Source: Sulfopaludibacter sp963815475
GTDB taxonomy: Bacteria; Acidobacteriota; Terriglobia; Bryobacterales; Bryobacteraceae
Length of the DNA stretch: 64,000 nt
Assembly (NCBI GenBank): GCA_963815475.1
Contig: CAWFHD010000003.1
Location: 5,890,001-5,954,000, forward strand
Direction: 5' to 3'
Position numbers and translations under genes: made by a program. The notes under the pieces are model-generated. The model saw only the letters and a list, made by a program, of their open reading frames with translations. It did no database searches and was not told where the DNA came from. This document shows positions 1 to 8,889 of the stretch, in pieces (position 1 is the stretch's first letter; every line of letters begins with the position of its first letter).

Positions 1-1466
1 GGGAGCGCCTCCACGACGACCGCGACTTCGTCAGGCTGCTTGGTTTCGTAGCTGAGATCGAACGTGTCCATCAGCCTGAGCAGGTGCGTGCGAAGTTCCG
101 CCGGGACCAGATTCTCAGGCCACAGCTCGTCCAGATGGGAGCGCAGCAGGATGCCGCGATTAGCGCGGACCTGGGAGCTTCGCGACACCAGGCCGACGAA
201 TTCCGTTACCCACTCGCAATCGAGAAGAACGAAATCGGCCAGGTCGGGGCGGTCCAGATAGTAGAGGATTTCGCCGAGCTCATGCAGTTGCCCGGCGAGC
301 GCTCGCTTGGGATCCGGATCGTCCACGCCATGTTTGACCATGAGCGCCCGGAACTCGGCTGGGCGCTGGTAGCGGCGCTCCTTCTTAATCGCGCGGACTT
401 CGTCACGCACCGCCAGCCATTTCCGGTTCCAACGGCTGTTCATGGCGGTGGAGGCGGCCGCGAGCTTCAGTATGGCGCGGCGCAGAACGTCGAAGCCCTG
501 CAAGGTTTCGAAGTCGACGTCGAAATGACCTTCGAAAGCCTCGCCGGAGAGCTTACGGATATCGGGCCAAGGGAGGTCTGGAGGCGTACGATCGGCGTGG
601 GTGGCTACCAGGAGGAAGCGAGCGTTGGGCACGCGCATGCGGAGGAGTTCGAGCCAATAGTAGACATCGCGTTTGCCGGAGTCGGCGCCTTGGCGCGAAT
701 TCCAGAGGATCAGGTAGAGCGCGCCTTCGGTGAGGAAAAACTGGTGGGTTGCGTGTTCGATCTGCTGGCCGGCGAAATCCCAGATGTTGAGATACATCTC
801 CTTTCCGTCGGTGGGGTGCGGCACGGGAATTGGGATGATGTCGACGCCGACCGTTTCCTTGCGGTCGGGATCGCAGGGGTGGGGGTTGCCCAGGAGCGCT
901 TCGCGGAGGGTGGTCTTGCCCGATCTGGGTTCGCCGAGCAAGACAACCTTCACCGCTCGGGGGGATATGAGTTCGGACGGTTTGGCGAGACTGCGGAGAT
1001 ACTCGAGTTCCGCCCATCGCCGGATTGCGGCTTGCCACTCAGCGGGTAGGGGGTTGCGGTCGAGAGAGAGATTCTCGAGGTTGGTGAGTTGAGCGAGCTC
1101 CTCCGGGATCGCCGTCAGTTGGTTGTCGCTGAGATCGAGGAGGCGGAGGTTGGTGAGTTGGGCGAGCGTCTCCGGGATTGCCGTCAGTTGGTTGCTGCTG
1201 AGATCGAGGCTCTGGAGATTTGTTAGTTGGGCGAGACCCTCCGGAATCTCCGTCAGGCGGTTGCCACTGAGATCGAGGTTTTGGAGATTGCTGAGGCGCC
1301 AGTACGTCGCCGGGATCCACGCCAAGTAGTTGCGAGCGAGATTGAGGGTCCTGAGATTGGAGAGTTCATTGAGTATCTCCGGGATCTCGGTCAACTGGCA
1401 TTCGCTGAGATCGAGCGAGCCGGTGTCTTGACGGAGTTCCCTCTCAATTCGCTGGTGTGCTGTCAT
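1..1466 (-). CDS. Roco-family LRR-Roc(-COR) GTPase, truncated by the window edge
   Basis: The minus frame starts at ATG 1466-1464 and runs off the left edge, giving about 488 residues. Residues 15-135 are leucine-rich repeats with a 23-residue period (LxxLDLSxNQLTAIPE), visible in the DNA as near-identical ~69-bp units. A Ras-like Roc domain follows: P-loop GEPRSGKT at residues 178-185, a G3 motif DFAGQQ, and THAD in place of NKxD, which is usual in Roc domains. The visible end (WVTEFVGLV, then LDELWPENLVP) looks like the start of a COR dimerisation domain. Bacterial Roco proteins are GTPases regulated by a dimerisation cycle; their targets are mostly unknown. There is no signal peptide, so it should be cytoplasmic. 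The family call is firm; the function is not known. Confidence 0.85.
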   Translation of the reverse strand, partial: MTAHQRIERELRQDTGSLDLSECQLTEIPEILNELSNLRTLNLARNYLAWIPATYWRLSNLQNLDLSGNRLTEIPEGLAQLTNLQSLDLSSNQLTAIPETLAQLTNLRLLDLSDNQLTAIPEELAQLTNLENLSLDRNPLPAEWQAAIRRWAELEYLRSLAKPSELISPRAVKVVLLGEPRSGKTTLREALLGNPHPCDPDRKETVGVDIIPIPVPHPTDGKEMYLNIWDFAGQQIEHATHQFFLTEGALYLILWNSRQGADSGKRDVYYWLELLRMRVPNARFLLVATHADRTPPDLPWPDIRKLSGEAFEGHFDVDFETLQGFDVLRRAILKLAAASTAMNSRWNRKWLAVRDEVRAIKKERRYQRPAEFRALMVKHGVDDPDPKRALAGQLHELGEILYYLDRPDLADFVLLDCEWVTEFVGLVSRSSQVRANRGILLRSHLDELWPENLVPAELRTHLLRLMDTFDLSYETKQPDEVAVVVEAL

Positions 1467-1472
1467 AAACTT

Positions 1473-1492
1473 GGCAGGCCAAAGGGCCTGCC
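1473..1492. repeat. Perfect 8-bp inverted repeat (hairpin)
   Basis: GGCAGGCC and GGCCTGCC are separated by AAAG. The hairpin lies between the start of the Roc GTPase gene and the stop of the aldolase gene, both on the minus strand. It could terminate aldolase transcription or be a dispersed REP-like element. There is no clear T-tract. Confidence 0.5.
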
Positions 1493-1504
1493 CTACCAAG
1501 CTAC

Positions 1505-2347
1505 CTAGAGCAGGGCCGAGGGGCGGCGGCCCCAGGTTTTGGTTTTGTCCTTGGTTATGGCTTCCATATCCTTCACGTAGGCTCCGGCTTGGGTCAGGAC
1601 GTGGTGGAGGTCGTTTCCGATGGAGATGAAGGTGAAGTCTTTTTGCAGAAACTCCGCTACCCTTGCGGTTCCGAAGAGGAAGAGGCCCAGGATTACGTTG
1701 TTTCGTTTGGCGGCGGCGATGAGTTTGTCGGTGGCGGCCTGCAGTTCGGGGGATGTGTACATGTGGGGGAACTCGTATTTTTCGTAGAGTCCCATCGACA
1801 TGCAGAGGTCGTTCTGGCCCAGGAAGAGGATATCTACGCCCGGGACGGCGGCGATCTCGTCGATGTTGTCGATGCAGGAGGCGGTTTCCACCTGCAGCGC
1901 CACGATCACGTTTTTATTGGCGGCTCCGGCGTAGCCGAGGAGGCCGGCTTTGTTCATGCTGCGCTGGGGGAAGTAGACGGAGCGCGTTCCGGCGGTGGGA
2001 TAGCGGGTGCAACTCACGGCCTGGCGCGCCTCCTCCGCGGTGTTGATGTACGGCACGAGGACGCCATCGGCGCCCATGTCGAGCGATTGCTGAATGCCAC
2101 CGCGATCGTGATAGCCGGCCACGCGCACCATGGATTGGGCTCCGCCGCTGGCGATTCCGGCTAGCATAGCCGAAAGATCGAGGAAGCCCATGGGGCCGTG
2201 TTGGGTATCGACCAGCAGCCAGTCGTAGCCGCTGTGCGCCAGTTGCTCGGCGACCGTGGGGCTGTGCGCGTTCAGGAAGATTCCCAATTTGGGATTTCCT
2301 GCGCGCAATTGGTCCTTGAACTCAGCGCCGCTCAGTGCTTCAGCCAT
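1505..2347 (-). CDS. HpcH/HpaI-type aldolase (class II 2-oxo-acid aldolase)
   Basis: A 280-residue protein of the HpcH/HpaI aldolase family, divalent-metal enzymes that reversibly cleave 2-keto-3-deoxy sugar acids or 4-hydroxy-2-oxo acids to pyruvate plus an aldehyde. Family features seen: DTQHGPM near residue 48, GADGVLVPYINTAEEA with the arginine-rich TRYPTAGTRSVYFP after it, and a metal-ligand strand VALQVETASCIDNIDEIAAVPGVDILFLGQNDL (split here only by reading). The start at 2347 is chosen because AAGGAG (2358-2363 on the complement) lies 10 bases upstream; the frame stays open further upstream but that part shows no similarity. The exact substrate cannot be told from sequence. Confidence 0.88.
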   Translation of the reverse strand: MAEALSGAEFKDQLRAGNPKLGIFLNAHSPTVAEQLAHSGYDWLLVDTQHGPMGFLDLSAMLAGIASGGAQSMVRVAGYHDRGGIQQSLDMGADGVLVPYINTAEEARQAVSCTRYPTAGTRSVYFPQRSMNKAGLLGYAGAANKNVIVALQVETASCIDNIDEIAAVPGVDILFLGQNDLCMSMGLYEKYEFPHMYTSPELQAATDKLIAAAKRNNVILGLFLFGTARVAEFLQKDFTFISIGNDLHHVLTQAGAYVKDMEAITKDKTKTWGRRPSALL

Positions 2348-2432
2348 TCGTTGTTTTCTCCTTGGTTTGTTGGGGGCAGAAAGAGTCAGTATACATTGAC
2401 GTGGGGGTGGGTCAGAAAGAAAAGACAGAGGC

Positions 2433-2459
2433 ACCGACTCCCTTACGGTCGCGGCTCGG
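2433..2459. repeat. Dispersed 27-bp hairpin-forming repeat, copy A
   Basis: This 27-bp segment recurs at 8949-8975 with one mismatch. Its ends pair as CCGA/TCGG. Each copy sits just after the stop codon of a minus-strand gene (stops at 2501 and 8985) and is followed, in that direction, by a T-rich stretch. A weaker relative lies at about 2498-2515. It looks like a REP-type dispersed repeat that may act as a terminator. Confidence 0.6.
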
Positions 2460-2500
2460 AAAGACGGGGCGCGGATTCGGAACGACGGCGTGCGTTGCGC

Positions 2501-3178
2501 TCACGGTCGCGGTTCGAAGTGAAGGAGGCGGACTCGGCGTTCTCCGATGGTGCCGTGGTGGATCTCGACCTGGCGAACGATGCCTACTCCTTTTTCGTAC
2601 CAGCGGTCGCTGGTGATGCCGGCTCCGGGGTAGGCGGAGATGGAGGTGATGTGGAACGTGTTCTGTTGCACTCCTGCCACCTTCCAATCCTTCGCATCCT
2701 GCGGGCGGGCTACGGCCCAATCGGGTAAGCCGTGCGGCGCGCCCCAGGTTTTGCGGAGAGCGAGGGGGAAACAGTAGTCAGGGGATAGATAAGTGCCGAG
2801 GCCTTGGCGAAAATCCGCAGTGAGCTGGTGCGTGGCCGAGTCCCAGCTCACATCCTGGTAGAGGCAATCGCCGTGGAGCAGATAGGCTCGGTCGGGGTTC
2901 ACCGGCCAGGCGGGGGACTCGCCTTCGGTGAGGCGAACCTTTATCGCGATCAGCGTGCCTTCGGGAATGGTCCACACGGCGACGGTGGTTTCTTCGGTTT
3001 TCCAGGTGTGGCGGGATAGGTGAGCGCGGCCGTTGCCATTATCGTCGCGGGTGTCGTATTGGTAGAGCCACTTGTCGCCTATATGAGTGGGAAACCAGGT
3101 TTGCGCACAGGCAGGGGCGGTTGAGATCAGCAGCAGAAGAGCAAGAATCGAGAAGCGATGAGTGTGGAGTCGTGGCAA
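2501..3178 (-). CDS. Secreted protein of unknown function
   Basis: About 225 residues with a signal peptide (FSILALLLLISTAPACAQ) followed by a soluble domain beginning TWFPTHIGDKWLYQYDTRDD. The frame stays open far upstream, but that part overlaps the VOC and winged-helix genes on the other strand and carries no recognisable protein. The start is uncertain: TTG at 3178 places the signal peptide at the N-terminus, but no good ribosome site is visible and the region overlaps the start of the VOC gene by 16 bases. The start GDKWLYxYD resembles secreted acidobacterial proteins of unknown role. No catalytic motif was recognised. Confidence 0.65.
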   Translation of the reverse strand: MPRLHTHRFSILALLLLISTAPACAQTWFPTHIGDKWLYQYDTRDDNGNGRAHLSRHTWKTEETTVAVWTIPEGTLIAIKVRLTEGESPAWPVNPDRAYLLHGDCLYQDVSWDSATHQLTADFRQGLGTYLSPDYCFPLALRKTWGAPHGLPDWAVARPQDAKDWKVAGVQQNTFHITSISAYPGAGITSDRWYEKGVGIVRQVEIHHGTIGERRVRLLHFEPRP

Positions 3179-3202
3179 GCTGTGGGTGGGAGGATTTACG
3201 GT

Positions 3203-3634
3203 ATGATTCAACGACTTTCTCACGTTACGATTTACGTTTTGGACCAGGACGAGGCGTACGATTTTTATGTTAACAAGCTGGGGTTCGACGTGAAGATGGA
3301 TGCCAAGATGGACAACGGGTTCCGGTGGCTGACGCTTTGTCCGAAGGGGCAGCCGGATTTGCAAATTGTGTTGATGCCGACGGGGCCGAGTCCGATGATG
3401 GATCAGGAGTCGTCGGACCAATTGCGGGACTTGATCCGCAAGGGTAAGCTGGGCGCGGGCGTGTTCCAGACGGCGGACTGCCGCAAGACCTATGAGGAAC
3501 TGAAGGCCAAGGGTGTGGAGTTTGCGCAGCCGCCGGCGGACCGGTTCTACGGGATTGAAGCGGTGATGAAGGACAACTCGGGGAACTGGTTTAGCATGAC
3601 GCAACCGAAAGAGGCATATGAAACCCCTGCTTAA
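3203..3634 (+). CDS. VOC-family (glyoxalase/bleomycin-resistance fold) protein
   Basis: A 143-residue protein with the vicinal-oxygen-chelate fold: an N-terminal strand (LSHVTIYVLDQDEAYDFYVN), a middle hinge, and the C-terminal strand pattern YGIEAVMKDNSGNWFSMTQ. VOC proteins bind metal and act as lyases, dioxygenases or drug-binding proteins; substrate cannot be assigned. The His near the N-terminus (SHVT) and the Glu of GIEAV fit two of the usual metal ligands. The start at 3203 follows GGGAGG (3188-3193) at good spacing. The stop overlaps the next gene by 17 bp, so the two are probably co-transcribed and translationally coupled. Confidence 0.85.
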   Translation: MIQRLSHVTIYVLDQDEAYDFYVNKLGFDVKMDAKMDNGFRWLTLCPKGQPDLQIVLMPTGPSPMMDQESSDQLRDLIRKGKLGAGVFQTADCRKTYEELKAKGVEFAQPPADRFYGIEAVMKDNSGNWFSMTQPKEAYETPA

Positions 3635-4802
3635 CGAAAAGCTGCGGGCCTGGTGGTCGCACCGCCAGGCCCTGGACGGCCGGATGGCGGACGCGAGTCC
3701 GGCCGCGGTGCTGGAGGAGACGGGCTGGGTGCGGTCGGTGGGAGGCGTGTCGCCGTACCTGGCGCTGCTGGCGCGGGCGGGCACGTCGCGGGAGGCGGCC
3801 GACGCGGCGGTGGCGAAGACGGAGATCCACGAACTGCCTTCGGCGCGCGGCTGCACGTATGTGGCGGCGGCGAGCGATTTCGCGCTGGCTTTGAGTGTGG
3901 GCGCGGGCATGGGCGATGGGGAGATGAAAGTGGCGGCCAAGCTGGGCGTCACGGAGAAGGAAGTGGACAAGCTGTGCGACGCGGTGGTGAGCGCGCTGGC
4001 GAAGGGGATGCTCGATCCCGACGGAATTCGCGATGCCACGGGCAAGGCCTCGCGGAGTTTGGGCGAGGAAGGAAAGAAGAAAGGGCTGACCACGACGCTG
4101 CCGCTGGCGTTGGGACGGCTGCAAGCGAGGGGCGATATCCGGCGGGTGCCGCAGAATGGGCGCCTGGATCAGCAGCGGTACAAGTACACGCTGTGGAAGC
4201 CGAATCCGCTGGCGAAATATAAGATGACCGCTGAGGAAGCGCAGACGGAGTTGGCGCGACGCTTCTTCACGTGGGCAGGTCCAGCGACGGCGGCGGAGTT
4301 TCAGGCATTCGCGGGACTCGGTGTGAAGGCGGCGAAGTCCGCGATGGAGCCGCTGAAGCTGGTGGGCTTTGACGATGAGCGCATGATGACGGCGGCGCAG
4401 CGGGAAGAGTTCGAAGCGTTCCGCGTGCCGAAGGCGGCGCAGTATGTGCTGCTGGGGAGCATCGACGGGATCGCGCTGTTCCGCCGCGGACTCACGAGCA
4501 TTGTGGATGAAGCCGACACGAGTCACAAGCTCCTGAAAGGGGTTGGCGCAGCGTGGCTGGATTTGCCGAGCCATGGAATTTTCGATCGCGGCCGGCTGGT
4601 GGGGCTGTGGGAGTATGACCCGGAGGCGCAGACGATCGCGTGGACTTCGTTTGTGCCGAAGAACAAGGACCTGGCGGCGGCGGTGGCGCGGACCGAGGCG
4701 TATGTTCGGGATCAGTTGGGGGACGCGCGGTCGTTCAGTTTAGACAGCCCGAAGAGCCGCGTAGGGCGGATCGAAGAACTTCGGCGGCTGGCGAAGGCGT
4801 AG
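3618..4802 (+). CDS. Winged-helix DNA-binding protein, AlkZ/YcaQ-related
   Basis: A 394-residue protein resembling the winged-helix family that includes the crosslink-repair glycosylase AlkZ/YcaQ (PF06224). Seen here: an N-terminal segment with GWVRSVGGVSPYLALLAR, the block HELPSARGCTYV, a central winged-helix region, and a C-terminal beta domain (LLGSIDGIALFRR). Family members bind DNA and some remove alkylated or crosslinked bases. The QxQ catalytic motif of AlkZ was not identified, so enzymatic activity is not claimed. It overlaps the VOC gene by 17 bp. It ends 5 bp before the convergent TPR gene. Confidence 0.75.
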   Translation: MKPLLNEKLRAWWSHRQALDGRMADASPAAVLEETGWVRSVGGVSPYLALLARAGTSREAADAAVAKTEIHELPSARGCTYVAAASDFALALSVGAGMGDGEMKVAAKLGVTEKEVDKLCDAVVSALAKGMLDPDGIRDATGKASRSLGEEGKKKGLTTTLPLALGRLQARGDIRRVPQNGRLDQQRYKYTLWKPNPLAKYKMTAEEAQTELARRFFTWAGPATAAEFQAFAGLGVKAAKSAMEPLKLVGFDDERMMTAAQREEFEAFRVPKAAQYVLLGSIDGIALFRRGLTSIVDEADTSHKLLKGVGAAWLDLPSHGIFDRGRLVGLWEYDPEAQTIAWTSFVPKNKDLAAAVARTEAYVRDQLGDARSFSLDSPKSRVGRIEELRRLAKA

Positions 4803-4807
4803 GTGGA

Positions 4808-5881
4808 TCAGCGGGACGCGGTGAGGCGTTTCAGCTCCAGCCGCGCGGGCTCGAAGTCCGATTTCAAACGGAGCGCGGTTTCGAGCTCGGACTTGGCGTC
4901 CTGCGTACGCCCCTGCTTTTCATGGACTAACGCCAAAGACCAATGCGCTCCGGCGACGAGGGGCGCGCCGGGTTCGGGCTCGGTGGTCGCAGCGACGTAC
5001 TTGCGCAGATACTCCTCGGCTAGCGGCAGTTCGATTCCGGCGGAGAGCATGGCGCGGGCCGCGTATACATAAGGACTGAGGTCGTCTGGCACGGCTGCTT
5101 CGGAGCGCGCCAGCAATTTGGCTGTGTCGTCGAGGCGCTTCTGGGACGCGAACGCGAGGGCTAACAGGCGATAGGCTCCGATGCGGTCGGGATTGATATC
5201 GATGGCTGCCGCGGCGTGGCGCTCCATGAGGCCAAAATCCTGATGCGCCGCGTCTGCGTAGAACGAGGCGAGGAGCATACGCGCGGTGTAATTGCGCGGG
5301 TCGGACTCGACGGCTTTCCGATAGAGGGCGGGGAGCTTGTCGTTTTCGTTCTGCTTGCGCGCCACGCGGCTGAGCGCGAGATAGCCGCGGGCGGGATCGA
5401 CCTTCAATAATTGATTGGCCAGATCCGCGGCCTTTTTGCCGTCGCCTCCGGCGATGCCGGGAGCGTCGAGCAGGTAGTCGATCTGATCGAGGATGGTGTC
5501 GGGGTCCGTAGGAGCGATGGCGAGGGCTGCGTCGTATTCGGCGCGGATTTTGTGCGATTGCCCGAGCTGCTTGTAGAACGGCAGCTTGCCGATTTGTTTG
5601 GCGTAGGATTCACCGAGAAGCCGGTGGTAGGCGGCAGTATGCGGATCGAGGCGGACGGCGAGTTCGGCGTACTTGACCGCGTCGTCGACGTTCTGAAACT
5701 CCAGGCGCACACGGGCGAGGCGCCAGGCGGAGCGTGCGTCGTTGGGATGGGCTTTGCAATCGGCCTCGGCGAGGGTGCGGGCTCGGCGCCAATGGGCGTT
5801 CTGAATGAGCAGGTCGAGGTCGGGCTCGGCTGCGTGGATGGCGGCCGCGATAGCGAGGAAGAGCAGGAGAGCGGTTCGCAT
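4808..5881 (-). CDS. Exported TPR-repeat protein
   Basis: A 357-residue protein with an N-terminal signal peptide (MRTALLLFLAIAAAIHAAEP) and tetratricopeptide repeats along most of its length, for example RSAWRLARVRLEFQNVDDA, TARMLLASFYADAA and GAHWSLALVHEKQGRTQDA. It is probably periplasmic and acts in protein contacts. It lies 3 bp downstream of the ADOP permease, so it is the third gene of the padR-ADOP-TPR operon. No catalytic domain is visible. Confidence 0.85.
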   Translation of the reverse strand: MRTALLLFLAIAAAIHAAEPDLDLLIQNAHWRRARTLAEADCKAHPNDARSAWRLARVRLEFQNVDDAVKYAELAVRLDPHTAAYHRLLGESYAKQIGKLPFYKQLGQSHKIRAEYDAALAIAPTDPDTILDQIDYLLDAPGIAGGDGKKAADLANQLLKVDPARGYLALSRVARKQNENDKLPALYRKAVESDPRNYTARMLLASFYADAAHQDFGLMERHAAAAIDINPDRIGAYRLLALAFASQKRLDDTAKLLARSEAAVPDDLSPYVYAARAMLSAGIELPLAEEYLRKYVAATTEPEPGAPLVAGAHWSLALVHEKQGRTQDAKSELETALRLKSDFEPARLELKRLTASR

Positions 5882-5884
5882 ATT

Positions 5885-8551
5885 TTAGTCCCGACGGAGG
5901 GCAAGCACGGGGTCGGCCTGGGACGCCTGGCGCGCGGGGAGATAGCAGGCGACGACGGCGAGCGAGAGCATCAGCAGACCGGTGAGCAGGAAGGTGGGCA
6001 CGTCGGTAGGGCTGACGTGGTAGAGGATGGAGGCCATGAAGCGCGTGGTGGCGAGCGAGCCGGCGAGGCCGAGAGCGAGGCCGACGGCGGCGAGCTTAAG
6101 GCCTCGGGCGGTGACCATGGAGAGCAGGTGGCCGCGGCCGGCGCCGAGCGCCATGCGAATGCCGAATTCCCTGGTGCGCGCGGCCACGGCGTAGGCCAGC
6201 ACGCTATAGATTCCGATGGCGGCCAGGAAGGCGGAGATGGCGCCGAAGAGCAGCATCATCTTCCCCGCGACGCGCGACGGGTTGAAGAGCTCGGCGCGCA
6301 GGTCTTCCATAGAGCGCACGTTGTAGATGGGTTGGCCGGGGTCAACCTGTTTCGCGGCTTGGCGGATGGCACCGGCGAGCGATGCGGTGGCGGCGGGCGA
6401 ATCGGATTCAGAGCGGACGACGATTGCCATGCTGCGCACGGGGAACTGGCGCACGGAAAGATAGATTTGCGGGCGCGGGATATCGGATTCGGTCTGGCCG
6501 AGCGTGTCGGCGACCACTCCGATGATGGTGAAGGTCCGTTCGAGTTTGGCTCCGAAGCGGACGCGGCGGCCGATGGGGTCGGCATTAGGCCAGTGGCGGC
6601 GTGCCATGGTCTGGTTGATGAGAGCCTCGGGATTCGCGTCCGTTGAGGCCTGCGCTGAGAAGACGCGGCCGCGCAGGAGCGGGACACCGAGGACGGCGAA
6701 GTACTCCGGGGTGACCATGCCTCCGATGGCGAGGGGATGGTCGGGGGGAGAGGCGCCGGGCATGCCGTCGATGGCGTAGGGAATGTTGCGATAGTTGCCG
6801 TCGTAAGGAATGCACTGCGCGGCTGCCACAGACTTGACGCCGGGTAGTGGGGCGATGTTCTTGAGAACGTTGTCGAAGAAGTTTTGGGCGCGGGTGAGGT
6901 CGGAGTATTTGGTGTCGGCGAGCACCACGCGAGCGCGAAGGAGGCCTTTGGGATTGAAGCCGGGATCGCTGGTGTACATGCGCGACATGCCCTTGACCAT
7001 GAGGCCGGAGGCGGTTACGACGATCAGGGCAAGCGCCATTTCGAAGACTACGAGTGCGTGCTGGAGGCGCGTGCTGCCGGCGCCGGCGGAGGTGCGCCCG
7101 CTGGCGGCCCCGAGTCCAGTGGCAACGTCGACGCGCCAGCACTGGAGGGCCGGCGCGAAGCCAAAGAGCAGGCCAGTGACCAGGGCGATGGCGAACGTAT
7201 AGAGGAGGACGGTGAGATCGAGGTGCAGGACTCCCTTGTTGGGCAGGTAGCCGCGAATGTCGTAAGAGAGCGAGTTCTGAATCCAGCGCGTGCCCCAGAG
7301 CGCGAAGGCGACGCTGAGGGCGGCGGCGAGCATGAAGAGCAGCAGAGTTTCGGCGAGCAACTGGCGGAGCAGGCGGAATCGACCGGCGCCGATGGCGAGC
7401 CGGACGGCCATTTCGCGCTGGCGGCCCAGGGCTCGTCCCATGATGAGGTTGGCGACGTTGGCGCAAGCCAGCAGAAGGACGCAGCCGACAAGCCCGAAGC
7501 AAAATAGCGTGGGCTCCCTGCCGGTCTTGCGGCCGATTTCCTCTTGCAAGGTGGTGACGGTGACGGTGCGTGCGGTATCGGTGGAGGGGTAGGCTTCCTC
7601 CAGGCGGGCGGCGACGGTCTTGAGATATTGGGCGGCCTGCGGTTGTCCGATGCCGGGCCGGGTGCGCCCGATGACGCTGAGAAAGCGGAGATGACGATCG
7701 GCGCGTTCCGCTTCGGTGAGGGCCAGAGGCATCCAGACGGCGGAGCGGCCTGTGAGCGGCAGATGGAAGGCAGGCGGGAGAATGCCGACCACCGTGGTTT
7801 TTCGGCCATCGATTTCGACAGCCTGGCCGATGATGGTGGGGTCGGCGGCGAAGGTGTCGCGCCAGAAGCCGTCGCTGAGGATGGCCACGGGTGGGGCGGA
7901 GGGACGGTCGTCCTCAGGCAGGAAGTCGCGGCCCAGTTGTGGGGCGACGCGGAGCATGCGGAAGAAGCCGGCGTTGATGCGGACGCCGTTCATCTGGCGA
8001 GGCTCGCCATCGCGGGTGAGGGTGAGAAGCGGATTGGCGAAGCCGCACAGGTCTTCGAAGATGGTGTTGGTCTGGCGCCAGTCGTAGAGGTCTGCGGCGG
8101 AGACGGGGATGGAGCCGGTGCGTTTGGGGTCGGCGGACCAGACGGACATGAGGCGGTCGGGATTCGGGTAGGGCAGGGGCTTGAGGACCCACGCGTTGAC
8201 CACGGTGAAGTTCGCGGTGTTGAGGCCGATGCCGACCGCGAGCGTGAGGACGGCGACGAGCGTGAATGCCAGATTCTTGAGCAGCATGCGGCGGGCGTAG
8301 GCGAGGTCCTGGAGGGTTTCGTCGAGGAAGCGGAGACCGAGGGCCTGGCGGCACTCTTCTTTAACGGGGGCGTCGCCGCCGAATTCGATGCGCGCCATGC
8401 GGGCGGCCTGAGTGGGCGGGACGCCGGAGCGAATCAGGTCGTCGGTATAACTGGCGATGTGGAAGGCGAGCTCGGCATCCATCTCGCGCTCCATCTGGCG
8501 GCGGTGCAGGGCGGAGGTGAGGAGGGACTTGCACCGCGCGATGAAGCTCAT
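5885..8551 (-). CDS. ADOP-type ABC transporter permease (MacB/FtsX-like, duplicated)
   Basis: An 888-residue permease of the acidobacterial duplicated orphan permease (ADOP) family. The N-terminal ~90 residues are the ADOP-specific soluble part (MEREMDAELAFHIASY and MARIEFGG). After it comes a first membrane helix (LAFTLVAVLTLAVGIGLN), a MacB-like periplasmic domain, an FtsX module with several helices near residues 345-460, a second helix/periplasmic domain/FtsX unit, and a C-terminal set ending near PARQASQADPVLALR. The family usually has no adjacent ATPase, as here. Its start overlaps the padR stop by 4 bp (ATGA). Likely role: inner-membrane export or mechanotransmission; substrate unknown. 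Confidence 0.92.
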   Translation of the reverse strand: MSFIARCKSLLTSALHRRQMEREMDAELAFHIASYTDDLIRSGVPPTQAARMARIEFGGDAPVKEECRQALGLRFLDETLQDLAYARRMLLKNLAFTLVAVLTLAVGIGLNTANFTVVNAWVLKPLPYPNPDRLMSVWSADPKRTGSIPVSAADLYDWRQTNTIFEDLCGFANPLLTLTRDGEPRQMNGVRINAGFFRMLRVAPQLGRDFLPEDDRPSAPPVAILSDGFWRDTFAADPTIIGQAVEIDGRKTTVVGILPPAFHLPLTGRSAVWMPLALTEAERADRHLRFLSVIGRTRPGIGQPQAAQYLKTVAARLEEAYPSTDTARTVTVTTLQEEIGRKTGREPTLFCFGLVGCVLLLACANVANLIMGRALGRQREMAVRLAIGAGRFRLLRQLLAETLLLFMLAAALSVAFALWGTRWIQNSLSYDIRGYLPNKGVLHLDLTVLLYTFAIALVTGLLFGFAPALQCWRVDVATGLGAASGRTSAGAGSTRLQHALVVFEMALALIVVTASGLMVKGMSRMYTSDPGFNPKGLLRARVVLADTKYSDLTRAQNFFDNVLKNIAPLPGVKSVAAAQCIPYDGNYRNIPYAIDGMPGASPPDHPLAIGGMVTPEYFAVLGVPLLRGRVFSAQASTDANPEALINQTMARRHWPNADPIGRRVRFGAKLERTFTIIGVVADTLGQTESDIPRPQIYLSVRQFPVRSMAIVVRSESDSPAATASLAGAIRQAAKQVDPGQPIYNVRSMEDLRAELFNPSRVAGKMMLLFGAISAFLAAIGIYSVLAYAVAARTREFGIRMALGAGRGHLLSMVTARGLKLAAVGLALGLAGSLATTRFMASILYHVSPTDVPTFLLTGLLMLSLAVVACYLPARQASQADPVLALRRD

Positions 8552-8889
8552 GGCTTCTCCGGCAAGGCGTTCATGACGCCGGCAATTCCAGCCTTGAGGC
8601 GGTTCCAGTTTTCGGTCTCGGACAGCAACTGGCGACGGCCTTCGGCGGTGAGGCTGTAGTATTTGGCTTTGCGGCCGTTGTCGCTTTCGCCCCAGTGGGA
8701 GGAGATCCAGCCGCGATGCTGAAGGCGGTAGAGCGCTGGGTAGAGCGAGCCCTGCTGGATTTGCAGGCGCTCTTTCGACAACTGTTGAATTCGCAGGAGG
8801 ACTCCGTAGCCGTGGACCGGGCGGAGGGAGATGGCCTTGAGGATCAACATGTCGAGCGTGCCTTGCAGGCCGTCTTGCGGTTTGCTCAT
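8548..8889 (-). CDS. PadR-family transcriptional regulator
   Basis: A 113-residue PadR winged-helix regulator. The N-terminal helix LQGTLDMLILKAISLRPVHG, the recognition region IQQGSLYPALYRLQHRGWI and the wing GRKAKYYSLTAEGRRQL are all typical. In Acidobacteria such padR genes commonly precede an ADOP permease and are thought to repress it. The gene is first in the operon, overlaps the permease by 4 bp, and is preceded by a promoter containing a 9-bp inverted repeat, which suggests autoregulation. Confidence 0.93.
   Translation of the reverse strand: MSKPQDGLQGTLDMLILKAISLRPVHGYGVLLRIQQLSKERLQIQQGSLYPALYRLQHRGWISSHWGESDNGRKAKYYSLTAEGRRQLLSETENWNRLKAGIAGVMNALPEKP

Noticed and set aside
84..1049. 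Plus-strand 321-codon open frame
   Set aside because: It is antisense to the Roc GTPase, whose P-loop and LRR motifs are unmistakable; high GC keeps the opposite strand open.
3179..4093. N-terminal extension of the minus-strand secreted protein to 530 residues
   Set aside because: The extension is antisense to the VOC and winged-helix genes, and a signal peptide starts only near 3178.
5411..8659. Long plus-strand frames opposite the TPR and ADOP genes
   Set aside because: Shadow composition without motifs; the minus strand carries well-known families throughout.
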